Assembly: GCA_950295325.1 (NCBI GenBank)
Contig: OX485805.1
Span: 48,444,758-48,508,757 of the forward strand
DNA: 64,000 nt
Source of the DNA: Polytrichum commune
Lineage: Eukaryota > Streptophyta > Polytrichopsida > Polytrichales > Polytrichaceae
Direction of reading: 5' to 3'
Positions 11,110 to 23,365 of this stretch are shown here, piece by piece (positions within the stretch are counted from its first letter, which is position 1; each line of letters begins with the position of its first letter). Under the pieces are notes generated by a model. That model was not told the DNA's origin and searched no databases. It saw nothing but the letters and a program-made list of their open reading frames with translations. The position numbers were made by a program, and so were the translations under genes.

Positions 11110-12630
11110 TTCCATAGTGCCCCTCTGAGTTTTGTAGTATGAGAGTACTTTGTCTTGGGTTACATTGTTGTTGGATACGGGTAGATGAGAGCGATTCCAC
11201 CTAGAATGCACAGCTCACTTACGTTCATGAAGTGCTTGCAAAGATTCACCCTGCATGTTTGTCCCGATTAGTGGGACGGTCTTGTATGTTCATCTCTGAG
11301 TGCAGGGAGGTGTGTACTACAGTATTCCACACCTGCAATTTTTATGGCTGTAATTGTGGATATTGTTGAGGCTCGAACCTTGTGTGCTGGTATTCGTTGT
11401 GCTTCTCACAATAGATGTAAATATTAATGGCCTTAATATTTCCTAATTAAATGGGAATCACAATTTCAAACGATTGTATCTTGCTCAAAAAGAAGTCTTA
11501 GCATTCTCCTTCCCTAGACGCAGCTTGGTGGGTTGCGCCTGGAATGTTGTTATTGGTTTGGGGTTGGCGTGCGTTGTTGGTGTTGTGAGACTGTCTGTGA
11601 GTGTCACTGCTCACAAGTGGTTGTCTACCGCCATGTGTGCGATTGGTGATGTTGGTGTGGACGTGGGGTGCAGATCTCTGCTCTCTGTTTGAGTGTGTTT
11701 GAGTTTTGTAGGGGTTGAGTGTGAGGAGTTGCTCGCTTGCTGGGAATGTCCCTGGCCACATTTTTTGAGTTGTTATTTGTCAGGGCCATTTATGGTGTGC
11801 TCCAATCTCTGGTGAGCACAGACAACAATGAGGTTATAAGATAATTGTGTGGTAGCACTAGAGTTGCGGAATTCGTTAAATTTTTATTGTGTTTTCGCCC
11901 TGTTTCAATGCACCAGGATCCAAAGTCGAAGTTCCTGGTTGTATTTGGAATTTGTCGTGAGTTTTGCTGTTGCGGTTGTCGTGAATGTGAGCTCTCTGTT
12001 GTCTCTTCTTGCAGAGGATAGTGTTTGACGCGTGAAGGGTTCAACTGTGAGGGTTGGCTCCCTGCATTCATGTGTTGCATTGTTGGTAGTGGCAGTCTTC
12101 TGTCAGTCATATGTATTTGGGAAGCAATTGATAATGAAAAGTCTTTCAAAGATTGCTACGAGTTTTTATTTGGGTGTTATTTGTAACCTGTGTTTGCAGT
12201 TCTCTGTCATCCAGTGTCTTTTACATTACATGAAGGGGGCTAAGAAGACTGTATTTTCCACTGTATGTGCACACGATTGTATTTTTGCATTCTGAAAATT
12301 GTGGACGAGGTTGTTCTTTTGATTTTGGGAATAGGGACAGTTAAGATGAAGTATAAGCGGAGGCTTTCCAATGTGTGATCGCTTACTAGAGAGAAATTAC
12401 AACAATACACATGATTGTGCACGTAGATTATCTTTTTTTACTCCATCTGAAAATGAATGGACATGTTTGGGGACATGGCAGTAGAACAAGAGTTCACAAA
12501 GTTCCAGCAATTGAAACTAAGTTTATTCTACAATCTAGGGTATAATAGTCCAATTAAGTGGTGCGTATTCTATCTTTCATTTGCATGTGCAAGTATAACA
12601 GTTTGAAAGGCAGCATTGTGTTGCAGCCTT
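11110..12630. other. Non-coding or unassigned stretch
   Basis: T/G-rich on the plus strand, with only short unrecognised frames. The TTGTAGT/GTGTTG-rich segments suggest introns or UTR of the WW-type gene downstream, but no exon can be supported. Confidence 0.35.
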
Positions 12631-12644
12631 GCAGGCGAAGTGAA

Positions 12645-12790
12645 ACATGTCAGAAGCGGAGAAAATTGCGTTGTGGAGGATGGCAACAAACTCCTCCACT
12701 GGGACCATATATTTTTATAACATAAAAAGTAGAGAAGTACAGTGGGATCCTCCCACAGTGACGTTAAGTGGAGGTCTAGCAGCGGAATGA
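12645..12790 (+). CDS. WW-domain exon
   Basis: The plus strand reads LWRMATNSSTGTIYFYN followed by IKSREVQWDPP. The two signature tryptophans are 25 residues apart, with the aromatic YFYN block and the terminal proline between and after them, as in a WW domain, a small module that binds proline-rich ligands. The frame closes at a TGA near 12,788, so splicing before that point or decay is implied. The next WW-like half-module lies about 170 bp downstream. Confidence 0.55.
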
Positions 12791-12905
12791 AAATGCACAA
12801 TGGATGCACAATCAGGTTAAGAAATGTGAGAAAAATATTTTAGTGAGACTGTCAATTGTCAAACGCAGATAACGGTATGATTGCAATAGAAGTAGGCAGA
12901 AAATT

Positions 12906-13202
12906 TTGTGCATGTGTTTTTTTATCACAAATTGCACTGGAATCATATGCGTAGGCAAAGTATACAATTACAATGAAACAACAGGTGACGTCATATGGGA
13001 GCACCCAAAATCTTTGTCTGCAAGTAATGAAGGGCGGGCCATACAGACGCGTTCCGGGGTTAGTATGGAAGACACAACGAGGGTTGTAGCAGACCAACAA
13101 CATATGCTATGTGCACAGAAGCAGGTGAAGTTCTTGCATCATATGCACCAAAATCCTCAGAATGTTATGGTTCGCATTGCATTCCCTGAAGCTTTGATTT
13201 GA
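12906..13202 (+). CDS. Second WW-like module and linker, possible exon
   Basis: This frame reads GKVYNYNETTGDVIWEHPKSL, the second half of a WW domain (aromatic block, T-G-turn, second Trp, Pro). The first tryptophan is not visible, so the module may be incomplete or split by an intron. A helical Gln/His-rich stretch follows and ends at TGA near 13,200. Taken with the preceding exon this looks like a tandem-WW protein, a layout known in pre-mRNA splicing and transcription-linked factors. No orthologue is recognised. Confidence 0.4.
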   Translation: MCMCFFITNCTGIICVGKVYNYNETTGDVIWEHPKSLSASNEGRAIQTRSGVSMEDTTRVVADQQHMLCAQKQVKFLHHMHQNPQNVMVRIAFPEALI

Positions 13203-13310
13203 ATGTGAATGAACATATTTATGAAAGATTGTGCATTGTACGTAATCATGAAATATATGAATGTATATGCATAAGATGAGTTTTGACAATTATAGTCTCA
13301 GGAAGGCGCG

Positions 13311-13559
13311 ATGCCACCACCTACATACGATCACATATTCAAATCAAAAGTGGTCAGAACGAAAGATCGAAATGGAAAATATGGGAAGTCGTATCTGCGA
13401 GAGTACAAGAATAACATTGTCTGGCGTGCTCATTTGGAGAATATGAAAATTGTGAGAGAATCATGGTTTAATCTTGTCGGAGTAGAAGCATGTATATTTT
13501 TACATGACAATTTAAAAAATAACAAAAAAACTACAGGCAGAGATAAAAGACTACTTTAA
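13311..13559 (+). CDS. Possible exon of the WW-type gene, 82 codons
   Basis: Starts MPPPTYDHIFKSKVV and continues as a charged, globular-looking sequence (…NGKYGKSYLREYKNNIVWRAHLENMKIVRESWF…). It is not recognised. It is placed here because it lies in line and on the same strand as the WW exons and the following 13,672-14,427 exon. Confidence 0.35.
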   Translation: MPPPTYDHIFKSKVVRTKDRNGKYGKSYLREYKNNIVWRAHLENMKIVRESWFNLVGVEACIFLHDNLKNNKKTTGRDKRLL

Positions 13560-13671
13560 AAAAAAATTAGACGTTGAACCGTCGACATTGTTTTGTTGTA
13601 ACCTACATTGCAATCACAGTGTTATGACGATATCCTGGAAAATTGAAGACATCTATTAATATTTTAAACAG

Positions 13672-14427
13672 ATGAAAACGGATTATTTAAAGAAAGAGCG
13701 AAAACGATGTGCGCTTGTAAATTTGGAGGGTCCAAGAACGAATGAGGCACCTCTTGTTGTTGATGACGATGTGATTCTTCTTGAACCTGACAACAGTTTT
13801 CGTGAGGAAGAGAATATAGTTGTAGAGGAAAACAAAGGACTTACGAACTTCTTGAATGCAGGAGGGATATGCCATGAATTAAGTGCAGAACATTCGGTGG
13901 AAGGACAACGTAGCAGGGAGATGCAACCGCAATGTAGTATGGAAAAGGAGCAGTGTGCACATGTGAACGAGATATGTGAAGAGAACATGCAAGAAGGGAG
14001 GCGGAAGAGGAGGAGCAATGAGAAGTACAATGCAGAAGAAGCGCCAAGAATTAGACGGAAAACAAGAGAGGAATGACGTGCATGTTGTGCCCAGAATGTA
14101 ATAATGAAGGACATCAACCCCGAATCCGAAATTTCAAGTATTGATATTGGCAGGTTCTTAGAGATTTCGAAGAAAATCATTGTGAAGCATGCCATGGATT
14201 GCGATAATTTGGTAGAAGTGATGAAAATGATATCTTCATTTGCAAAGCAGATTCCTGGATACAAGAAAAAAAATTTCACGAAGATGAGTTTCAAAGAACG
14301 CAGGTTATTAGAGCTGGACTTTGTTTTGAAATGGGCGTTGGAGAGAAGGGTGGTTCTTAGAGGTGGTGATCTTTCTGAAGGCGCGGACATGATCAACGTA
14401 CATTCGGCAATGGTGGGCAATAAGTGA
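13672..14427 (+). pseudogene. Basic/acidic nuclear-type protein segment interrupted by one in-frame stop
   Basis: A clean acceptor (TTTTAAACAG|ATG) precedes ATG 13,672. The frame runs through a Lys/Arg-rich start, an acidic middle and a bipartite-type basic cluster (RRKRRSNEKYN…RIRRKTREE), to TGA at 14,074-14,076. After nine sense codons it reopens in the same frame (from 14,104), continuing MKDINPESEISSIDIGRFLE… to 14,427. Since both halves share one frame, a single nonsense change in one original 251-codon region is the simplest reading; alternative splicing around the stop is also possible. It probably forms the C-terminal part of the WW-domain gene upstream. Confidence 0.45.
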
Positions 14428-14429
14428 GC

Positions 14430-15150
14430 AAGCATAAAGTAAGTGTAGAGGTATATGGTTATGTCGAGTAGGCTTGCAGCCATTTGCCCGCAGTGTGCAC
14501 GTGCATTCTTACTACTGGTCATTTTTGTAGCTTTCCCAGTTGTACAACTTCCAGCAGTCTATATGGATGGCGTACAATTGGGGGCCACGGTTATGATTGG
14601 CTAATTGGCTGAAAATATTCACCTTTGTTTCTCGTTATCAGAAGGGTTTCGATTGTCTTTGAGAGGTTGATTCAAAAACACATGGCTTCGAACTTAACTG
14701 TATTTCTATGTGCGTGAGGATTTTGCTAGCACTCCCGTGCATATTCCAGTTGTACTGACGAGTGGAGGGTTCCAAATTGTTTACTGAAGGGCAAATGAGA
14801 GTCGACATATATCAATTCACAAGTGTTTCCATAGTGCACCGGATATGGACTTATTGATTTATATATTCGTTTCGGTTGAAGATACCTCAGTGTTCTTGAA
14901 GTTATTATTGGGACCAGGAGGAGGTGAAAGGCGACGCAGCCCTATGGTCACAGTCATCAAAGGCTACACATGGATTTCCCAAGAGTGAATGGTCAGGTAT
15001 GTTTTTTGTCTGTTCTGTTGTCAGACACTAGAATTTTTTGACATTGTTGTACCAACACTTTGGAAGGAACCTTTTGAAAAGCCTCAGACTGTGGTGATTT
15101 GTATCGGAGGCCATTACCAGACATGCCTTTAAGTCCAATTGAAGGTATAG
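14430..15150. other. Non-coding stretch, no gene seen
   Basis: No recognised domain or repeat. Confidence 0.4.
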
Positions 15151-15725
15151 AAAACTTTGAATGGATGGAAAAACCTACTATTCTCCTTTCCTCCAATCAA
15201 ATGTGTTGCATGCTTGCTAAAATTCCTCCTCCCCTTCACTGCAGTCTTCAAAGGGGAATGTGTTGAGTGTAAAGATGGGACCTATTCAATCCAATACAAT
15301 TGGTCGAATAGGGCATGGTTGATAAGAAATAGGATGAATGTTATTGCAGGGGGCTGCAGTCAAAGACTTTGCATGGGGGACTACGCAGTAACCTATTTCT
15401 TTTCCCAATGCAATGCAAGTGTGTGTTGACCACGATCAGATGAACATCTTGAAAGCTAGGTCCTTTGAGAAGAGATCCCAATTCGTTTCAAGTACACGGT
15501 GTTGAGGATGATTATTCTTCTTTGCAGATAGTCATGCAGGAGTTCTTTTTTGGGGCTTTCAGCTTGGCTAAGCTTTGAGTTGGAAATTGCAGGCATATCG
15601 GAGGGTGGGCGCAATGGTCCACAGTGTGGACATTGGCCGTGGCATTATTGGTGTTATTGATGTTACAGATGTCATGGTAATTATTCCTACTGACCACACC
15701 TCAATCATTAGTTCTTCTGGGTGCA

Positions 15726-16070
15726 TTGCCTGTGCATCAACATGACCAAAGATTCCAATGCCCCAATTCTTGCAGGCAGGGGTTTTCAAATTTTGGTCTG
15801 ATGACGATGTGTGGAGTGCAGGACTTTGGCAATGGAAAAGTAGGGGTTCTAAATAACAAAAAAAGCTTCACAGACAGTGACCGGTTCTCGAAGCTGGAAA
15901 AGTGGCTGGGTGAGACGTTTGACTACCATTGGGATGAAAATTTTGACCAGTATGGAGTGATGAAGTCGGAAGATTTGCTGAAGGAGGAACAACTCCATAT
16001 GGATGACCAATGGGTGCAGTGCAACAAGTGCATGGATTGGAATACAGACCTTGTCTTAGGTGTCTGGTAA
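15726..16070 (+). CDS. Exon(s) with the start of a CW-type zinc finger
   Basis: The C-terminal third reads DDQWVQCNKCMDWNTD, matching the entry of a CW zinc finger (W-V-Q-C-x2-C-x-x-W), a histone-H3-tail reading module of plant chromatin proteins. The remaining finger cysteines would be in a later exon and are not seen here; the frame stops at 16,068 just after a possible donor (GGTAAGTG at 16,065). Upstream residues (…FSKLEKWLGETFDYHWDENFDQYGVMKSED…) look globular but are not assigned. Exon borders are uncertain and the gene may be a fragment. Confidence 0.4.
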   Translation: MPVHQHDQRFQCPNSCRQGFSNFGLMTMCGVQDFGNGKVGVLNNKKSFTDSDRFSKLEKWLGETFDYHWDENFDQYGVMKSEDLLKEEQLHMDDQWVQCNKCMDWNTDLVLGVW

Positions 16071-16512
16071 GTGTATCCTTTTTGATGTGCATGATGCGGT
16101 CCAATTTTTGCAGTATTCAGCCACTGAGCTACCCCTACCAGAAAATGCTTTCAACATATACAAATTTTATGTAGAATATCTCCTCAAGGGTGGAAGCTCC
16201 TACACTTGTCAATAGTGTTGCTATATTGCAGGTTTTGTTTTAGGGAACCATTCAATGGCAACTGCATGATATCACAAGGAGTTTTTTTCATTTTCCCTGT
16301 GTATGTTTCGGACATTTCTTTCGTTTTCCATGTCTCCTTTCCTAGTTTGTATGTATTCTCTGTGTTTGAATGTATCCTTGTAGGGATATTATAAAAGATT
16401 TTATGTTAGAGGGAAATAGATCGTTTTTATTGTAGGGAAGATACTATTATTTCCCACAATTTTAAGTGATAACAGGGAATTACATTTAGTTCTTGCAGGG
16501 AATTATTATATA

Positions 16513-16606
16513 GGGAAACTTGCACATTAACATTGAAGGGAAATTGTTTGTTTTTTCGCAGGGCATTTTCATTCAGGGAAACTTGCACATTAACATTGAA
16601 GGGACA
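16513..16606 (+). repeat. Short direct repeat pair
   Basis: The segment AGGGAAACTTGCACATTAAC plus ACATTGAAGGGA occurs twice, about 64 bp apart, among several GGGAA-rich imperfect relatives between 16,430 and 16,640. Confidence 0.7.
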
Positions 16607-17001
16607 TGCATATAGGGCATCCAGAATGGAAGTTGTAAGGGAAATAAAGAAATTACCCCATTGACTCAACAACCATACTATACCACCTTCCAAATTAACA
16701 AGGTGATTTAACAGAAGGAAAACACCATTTTTTTGTATAGTAACATGGTTTCCTTTAGCTGCTATAAGAGTTGTTGATCCTAGATGTGCAAACCCATTCC
16801 CTACAACTATGGCCCTAAGAACTTCAAATTACAAGTAGTTATGATTGAGCAAAATCCTCCAGGTTATTCACAATATTGTCTCTTCAAATCAAATAACTTC
16901 ATGAACAATACCTTGATGCAGTCGCCAATTACATGTGCATCTTCATCAGGTAGAAACTGGTTACGCCCTGTTTGGTAATGAAGCAGTGATGAAGTGCCAG
17001 T

Positions 17002-17193
17002 TTAGCCAAAGATGTTGTTGGAAAGTAACATCTCCTGACGATTCTCACCTTTTCTTGTGCCTATAAAATGACGCTGAGGATACTTCTCTTCCTTGACAAT
17101 TTGGAGAAAAGCATCGAACTTTTCTCTTTGCCCTACTACTTGATTCCATCCTTGGAGATGAAGCTCTTCTGCTTCAATGACAAATGACAGCAA
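17002..17193 (-). CDS. Possible exon, 63 codons, unidentified
   Basis: The frame (…EAEELHLQGWNQVVGQREKFDAFLQIVKEEKYPQ…) has a natural-looking amphipathic composition, unlike the surrounding low-complexity frames. No family is recognised and splice borders are not clear. Confidence 0.25.
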   Translation of the reverse strand: MLSFVIEAEELHLQGWNQVVGQREKFDAFLQIVKEEKYPQRHFIGTRKGENRQEMLLSNNIFG

Positions 17194-17199
17194 TTAGCA

Positions 17200-20100
17200 T
17201 GATCATGATACATTTCACTCGAATGTAATGAAAATTAAGTGGCCTAATCAAATGGATAGGAGATAATCAAATAGATCACTTTCACAGAGTAAGCCAAGAA
17301 CAACTTATCAATAACAAATGATATACTCCTGATCTAGGGTGCCGTTGTAGCTCGAAGGCACTACACGCACCTCACATCATGTCCCTTACGGAAAATTCGA
17401 ATGGAAGGATAGCCCTGAATGTGGTGTCTGCAACCAACAATTATTATCCGTCATCAAGTCATGGCAAGCTGTTCATGCATCTCAAACCATTACAAATGTG
17501 TGTAGCCGGCAACCTTAAATATATCAACCAGATTTGATCTTCTTGGGGACCTTGATCTCTTTGAAAAGCTTCAATCTGCTAACCCACTAACCATCTAAGG
17601 CATACATGAGCACCATTGAGATGATCAAGATCCTCAACTATTCTTGAACAAAAAAATCAAGACACCCATGAAGGTTTCTGTCCAGGGCAGAGCAAAAGAA
17701 CTTGTTAGAACTAGGTTGATAGCCTGGTTTTGCAGATAACCTTCTCTTCCATATTAAGAACACAGCTTCAGAGTAAGACTTAATAACAAGCATCAGTACA
17801 ATACTAATGAAGTAGTGGCCTAATTTTTGAACAGTCCACAATTCAATTTATTCAAAACCTTGCAAACAATTTCAAGTTACCCAACACCATAAAAGATATT
17901 CCAGTATTCAAGACCTAAAAGTATAAATGAAATTACAAAGATAATCATCAGCATGAAAAGAAAAAAATCTCAATTGTCTGCTATATCACAATTTCAAATA
18001 TGTGCCAGCAGTAAGTTCCACTTACTTTTCGCCCACAGGCATGGGAGCACATTTGACCTGAAACAACCTGCTTCCCACAGGCAACGACTAACACTGGAAG
18101 CTTGCACATCCATGACACCCGCAGTGGACGCACTCAATCACCTTCTCCTCTCGCAGATGCTTGGGCACTCCTCAGGGTTTCCCCATAGCCTGCGAGGATA
18201 AAGATCTGTTAATGGTACCACTATCCCACTAATAGGGCATTCCCACCTGACTTTAGTTAAGACCCAAAGTATTTCCTAAAAACCGGGTAAAGCTCCCTCG
18301 GTTATAGCGGAGGCATCCGACTATCCCAATGCACCTACAAGAACTTGCTCCGGAGATTTTCAAGTAGGTTTTAGTTAAGTAGCTTTCACACATGTTCATG
18401 GTTTTATCTACCAAGCAATGAATGTTGGGTAGTTTTTGTCCCATCCCCAAATGCCTTACTACTCACCTATCTTGCCATCGGTTTTTGTTAATGAAGCTCC
18501 TCGTGCCCTCATAGCTAAGACTAAAAAGCAACCAATCACAAGGGCGGGAGGCAGCACTTTTAAAGTTCCTATATTCTTGCCTCATGTTTAGGTACTGATG
18601 GGAGGGTCGGTGGTTGAGGCTTAAAACCTCCACTTTTAAGCCATGCCACATCATTTGCCACCTAGGCTCGGCACTAAAAAGAGCCGTATGTGTGAACCCT
18701 AGATAACTAAAACCGCTTTTAGACTAAAACTACTTCTAACTAATGTCAAGTGGGAATGCCCCATAATATTCGTAATATTAGTAATATTTCTATTATTTTT
18801 AATGGTAGACCTTCGGTACCTCTTGGGGGCAACACAGAGCAATCTACAGCAACCCTTGAGGACTCCTTGCCCTGAAGTACAGATCTATTTTGTCATGAAA
18901 TCATCAACTTAAATTCTTATGCATGAACATTGTATGTCAAGAGATGGATGAAAATGGTTCTTAATAGATTTATCCACTAACTCAAATTGGTGCATGCCTG
19001 GAGGTAGTGTGGAGGTTTGAATGAAGAACATTCTATATCAGTTCATTGAGGGTCAAACACATTTTGGCAAGCCAAGAGGTGTTAAAGTGAGTTTAGCCCG
19101 GAATGAACCAGAATAGGTTGCCCTTCATTCAATTCCAACAACACCCCCAAAGCATGCCCCACAAGTGCAAAGAAATCATTGATAGTGTATGCAAAACAAC
19201 CAATGAAAAAACATAGGGGATTAACTCCTGATGAGAAGTCCCATTGAGTTAGAAAGAATTCTCATAACTGGAGGAAATTCTAACACCATATTCAGTAAGG
19301 TAGAGGGGCACATTCCCGCTCAGGTCCTTAAACCGCTCACTAGACCTATCCAAACAAGAGGTACATTATAGCTTCGTACCTCAAATTTCTATGTAATCAT
19401 GGTGTACATTTTTGGGGTGAGTGGTTTTGGGTACCCCTATGAGTTCTCCTTCCAAAATTCATAACTAATTCAATATTAATCCAAAATTAATTATTCCAAT
19501 TGGTCCAATTTCCAATGTACTTTGCACATCTTCCAAGATTGATTCCCCCTTAATAACTCTCCAATGAACATGCCAATCTGAAATTTGAGCGGGAATGTGC
19601 CCCTCTACCTTACAGCAAATAGTAAAATTCAGATTCAAAACAAGATAATGAGGTGCCTGGTGAAAAGCTACTGGCCACATAGACAAGCAGAAAGGAAGAC
19701 ATGGAAGAGAGAACAACATGTGCTGGCATCATTTACTGCTAGAACATCATGAGCTTGAACCCAAACATAGAAGTGCAAATAAATTAAAGGATAGGCAGCT
19801 GAATTGACCAGAGGTGCAGGGGGACGAAAAGATCTGACATTTTCTTGAACCCGGGACTCTCCAGTAGCTTCAAAGGATCTTGACAAGATATTGTTGGACT
19901 GATTGTTAAACTGCAACCAGAACAAGACATACTTTTAGAGATCACATTTGATTTTAATAGTAAGGAGATCTAACAAACTGTTTGCGAGAATGTTTCTTGC
20001 ACTTAAGAGCTCTTTGATATATTACTTCTGCAAACAACAAAGCAAGACCTACTATTTGACAGAGGGAAGAGAGCATAGTACCTTCATGAAAGAGATCCCA

Positions 20101-21990
20101 ATGAAGATGCCCACACAAACTCCTATTAACGAAGGCATTAAAGATTTGCATGCCTCTCCCCGCTTTCTTGGAAAACTACTGTAACACACAGTATGTACGC
20201 TCAAATGTTACTTTCAATGCCAGCTAGCATTATCAATAAACAGAGAGAATGAATACACAAAACATACAACAAAAGTGAAGTTAATCGAAGTCAATATAAC
20301 CTGAAAAATAAAAGAAAAAAGAAAAAAGTGCCTAAGTAGATGGCTGCATACTGCACAAGATATGTTATTTTTTTCTCGTTTGGCATGGTCTAAATGCTGA
20401 GTGCTTATGTGGAGAATTTTGTCCCTCTGTACAAACTCACTCTCTGACTAGTTTGGCCACTAAACCCCCAAAATATATATATGTAATGTAGTACTCAAAA
20501 CAACTCCCGTTCAAAATCAAATCTCACCCAGCGCTTGATTCTTTGCTGCAATTGTGTCATATACAAAAATAACCCTGTCAATAATATCAGGGTTGGTAAA
20601 AGATTGGAACCTAACAAAAAACCCTAAAGCAGTGACTTCGGTCACGAGTTCGGACCTTGAAACACCATCTGGAGCTTGAGCAAAGACTAGGTTCCTCCTG
20701 AGGATGGTATGGTCCAATTGCGGTTAGCTTGACACTATGAACTACGATTGTAAAATTACAGGTTACAAAATCAAACAAAACACAAACACAAATACCAACA
20801 AATACACACCCAGAATCTGAATAAGTACTTCTCCAATTGTTCAGGAGATTATCAATTTTTGGATAATAAGCATGGTATCAAGACTGCTTGAGAACACTAT
20901 CATTATGAACCTTACTCTTGCAAGAATTTGTGTTATGAAAATCAAGTAAACCCTAAACCCATAATGTCCAGGGAAATCTGCAGACATTATGAAGAGAGGC
21001 ATAATAGCTTCGGAGGCTTCTGATGAATTAAACCAGAGAAGCATAACATGCAGGATGACTAGGTTTGATTGCTAATATCAAGAGCAGATACGAAAATTTG
21101 GAAAGTTCTTGATTCTTGTACCATCTCATCTTGATACCATTTGTGCGCCATGGCATTTCATGTCTATCGCATTCTGCAGCTCAAGGAGTGGGCTGCAAGG
21201 AGTGGTGATGGCGTTAGGCCTGTGGAAAGGACATCCATTACAGGGGAAGGTATGTCCAAATCATTTCGTATGCTTACCGTTTTTCAATCAAGTGTGTTCT
21301 CTTAAAATTTTCGATCGTTAAGCAGAAACAGCAATATCAATTGAACTCCAATTTCCTTCTGCATTGAATCAACAAATCGTATTATAAGCATGCTTACCAT
21401 GGAGCCCGTATGTTTGCAAGTATGTGAAAATTTACTTGCAAACATATTATCGACGGAGGGTTTATAAACTCTGTGAGGGTGCATTTGAATATTGTGTAAA
21501 CGCAGATCATCATTGCAGCTGCGTCTACCATGCGACTCCATTCCAAAGGAGATTGGAATGATCTTCAATCTTGATAAGTTGTGAGTGTCCTTCATCTTCC
21601 CTCTCTGCCCATATAAATAGGCCAATGAATTCACCAAGTGTCATTTTGTCATTCTATGGCAATTCATCCACCATGACCTCCTTCAGAAATGATATTGTAG
21701 TGTTCCAGTCATTGATTATGTCATCAGGCGTACTATCAATGAAGGAGGACTCACTTCACTCTGAATGTAAAGTAAACCTTGTTTACGGCTATTTCAGTGT
21801 GCTTCTGCTTTGACCCATGTCACTCGATTGTTGTCATCCAAATTTTAGTATTGACCTATGAATCGCGAAGGTGAATAGGGTTAGCATGTTTGAACCTCTA
21901 CATATCAGTGTCTATGACAATAAGGTGAGTGATGAAGCATTTACTTGTTGCATTGAACGTGGTTTGCTAAAGAACTGAGATCGTTGTCCT
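17200..21990. other. Long non-coding stretch with only weak short frames
   Basis: No domain, repeat array or RNA gene could be supported. Short frames at 18,253-18,654, 19,465-19,925 and 20,517-20,717 have no recognisable features. Intron-like AT-rich sequence dominates. Confidence 0.4.
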
Positions 21991-21996
21991 GTACAG

Positions 21997-22068
21997 AGAT
22001 TTGTCCTACAACAACTTGACTGGCCCTATTCCGCACTCCATCGGCAGCCTTGAGGACCTGCTGACTCT
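21997..22068 (+). CDS. LRR exon, ERECTA-like receptor kinase (72 bp)
   Basis: Bounded by GTACAG| and |GTAAGC, exactly 72 bp, coding DLSYNNLTGPIPHSIGSLED plus LLTL. This is one plant-type 24-residue leucine-rich repeat (LxxLxLSxNxLxGxIPxx) in the phase used by LRR receptor kinases, whose repeats are often one per 72-bp exon. The sequence resembles the ectodomain of ERECTA-type kinases, which perceive secreted peptides at the plasma membrane. Only one other LRR exon is found nearby and there is no kinase domain in the window, so this is a fragment or a captured piece. Confidence 0.65.
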
Positions 22069-22381
22069 GTAAGCTATGAATTCCCATGCATTCTGCACCA
22101 GAAAAAAAGAAATTATAGAGACTTCTGTCGACGCTTGTGAGCGCACTGCAAATAGGTGCTTATGAAGATCATAGATGTTTGAAACAATCTGGCTAATCTG
22201 ACTCAAATATTCTAGTTTTCATATTCTAGCTGTTAACATAATAACATACCCATTTGACCTCTTATTCAATGAAGTGAAACCCCTGAATTATGATAAATGC
22301 ACAATTAGGTCCAAATCTTGATTAGTATTAGCACACCCTTGCGCACTATTTAGCAAGCTGATGATTTCTCTTTCCTCATTA

Positions 22382-22438
22382 GACATTTCTCATGCTGGAG
22401 TGGTCATAGTTGCAATAGAAAGAGTGCGGGGGGAAGAG
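22382..22438 (+). repeat. Short dispersed repeat, copy 1 of 3
   Basis: The motif ATAGTTGCAATAGAAAGAGT followed by a GCGGGGGGAA-type tail also occurs at 22,841-22,872 and 23,366-23,423. All three lie in the introns around the LRR exons. Copies 1 and 3 also share the upstream TGCTGGAGTGGTC. Confidence 0.75.
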
Positions 22439-22840
22439 TATTGAAGTATTGAGTGTTCTCTTCCCTTAGATAGAGTGTACAATATTTGGAGTAGAAGTCA
22501 ATCTGTAAACTGACTGTTTCTTGGGGTAATGTGTGGAGCTTTGTTTTTTAGGAGGTGGTCTCTCGCAAAGTTATAGAAGATGATGTAGATAGGCAATTAG
22601 TCGAGCAAGAAGAAGCAGCAAGTTGGAGGTTTTTGTGGTTCTCAAGGACTTTGAATGTCTGTTGTAGTGGATCAGAATCGACAAGCACACTCAGTAAGCC
22701 CATGATCAAACCTTTTTCCCAACTGATTGAATATACTTGTCCTTCTGTGGATGTGCTTGGGAATGTGTAATGCAAGCTTGCAAAGTCACCTTTGCTTCGG
22801 GTTGATGTGTTCAGCATGTTTTTGTGTATATCCAGCTGAA

Positions 22841-22872
22841 TCATAGTTGCAATAGAAAGAGTGCGGGGGGAA
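22841..22872 (+). repeat. Short dispersed repeat, copy 2 of 3
   Basis: Shorter copy of the motif at 22,382, running into a poly-A tract of about 17 bases. Confidence 0.7.
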
Positions 22873-22953
22873 AAAAAAAAAAAAAAATTGTATATATCGA
22901 ATATCATTCATTAGTGCCTCTGGTTCTAACATTGGAACTTGGGTTATTACCAG

Positions 22954-23025
22954 GGATCTGTCGCACAACACAATTGGTGGAGGGATACCTCCTGAGCTAG
23001 GCCAGCTCGTAGAACTGAACTCCTT
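22954..23025 (+). CDS. Second LRR exon (72 bp), ERECTA-like
   Basis: Bounded by TTACCAG| and |GTAAGCC and again exactly 72 bp, coding DLSHNTIGGGIPPELGQLVE plus LNSL. It has the same phase as the exon at 21,997, so the two could splice together in frame across an 885-bp intron. The GxIPPELGQLxxLNSL pattern is very like ERECTA-family repeats. A short frame after the next acceptor near 23,229 (SEVSGLVSGGSDMLDWGY, then stop) is not an LRR, indicating truncation of the original gene. Confidence 0.65.
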
Positions 23026-23365
23026 GTAAGCCTTTTTCCATTTGGATGGACCCTCTGGCTTAAATTTTCATTTTTAGTAGTTAGCCACAATTAAAAGTTG
23101 TATCTAACCAGTGCTAGTCACCTCAAATCATGATGGTTGTCTATGCTGCTTTTTGGAAGTCAGTGAATGTGTATAAGAATGCAACATAGCCTTGCTTGCT
23201 CAATTGTGTGATAATTTTTATTTGACAGGTCGGAAGTCTCCGGTTTGGTCTCTGGAGGATCAGATATGCTTGACTGGGGCTATTGAGCAAAGGCTGCCGA
23301 ATTTGAGGAAATTACACAAAGCGCATGCATCTGGTACCATATTGCAGAGTGTCAGCAGGTAGGTT

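Noticed and set aside
13683-14522. 279-codon minus-strand ORF opposite the 13,672-14,427 exon
   Set aside because: Low-complexity Ser/Phe/Leu-rich shadow of the plus-strand frame, which has the acceptor, basic clusters and natural composition.
17953-18201. Cys-rich patches around 18,000-18,180 on the minus strand
   Set aside because: Cysteine spacings change with frame and no single frame gives a recognisable zinc finger.
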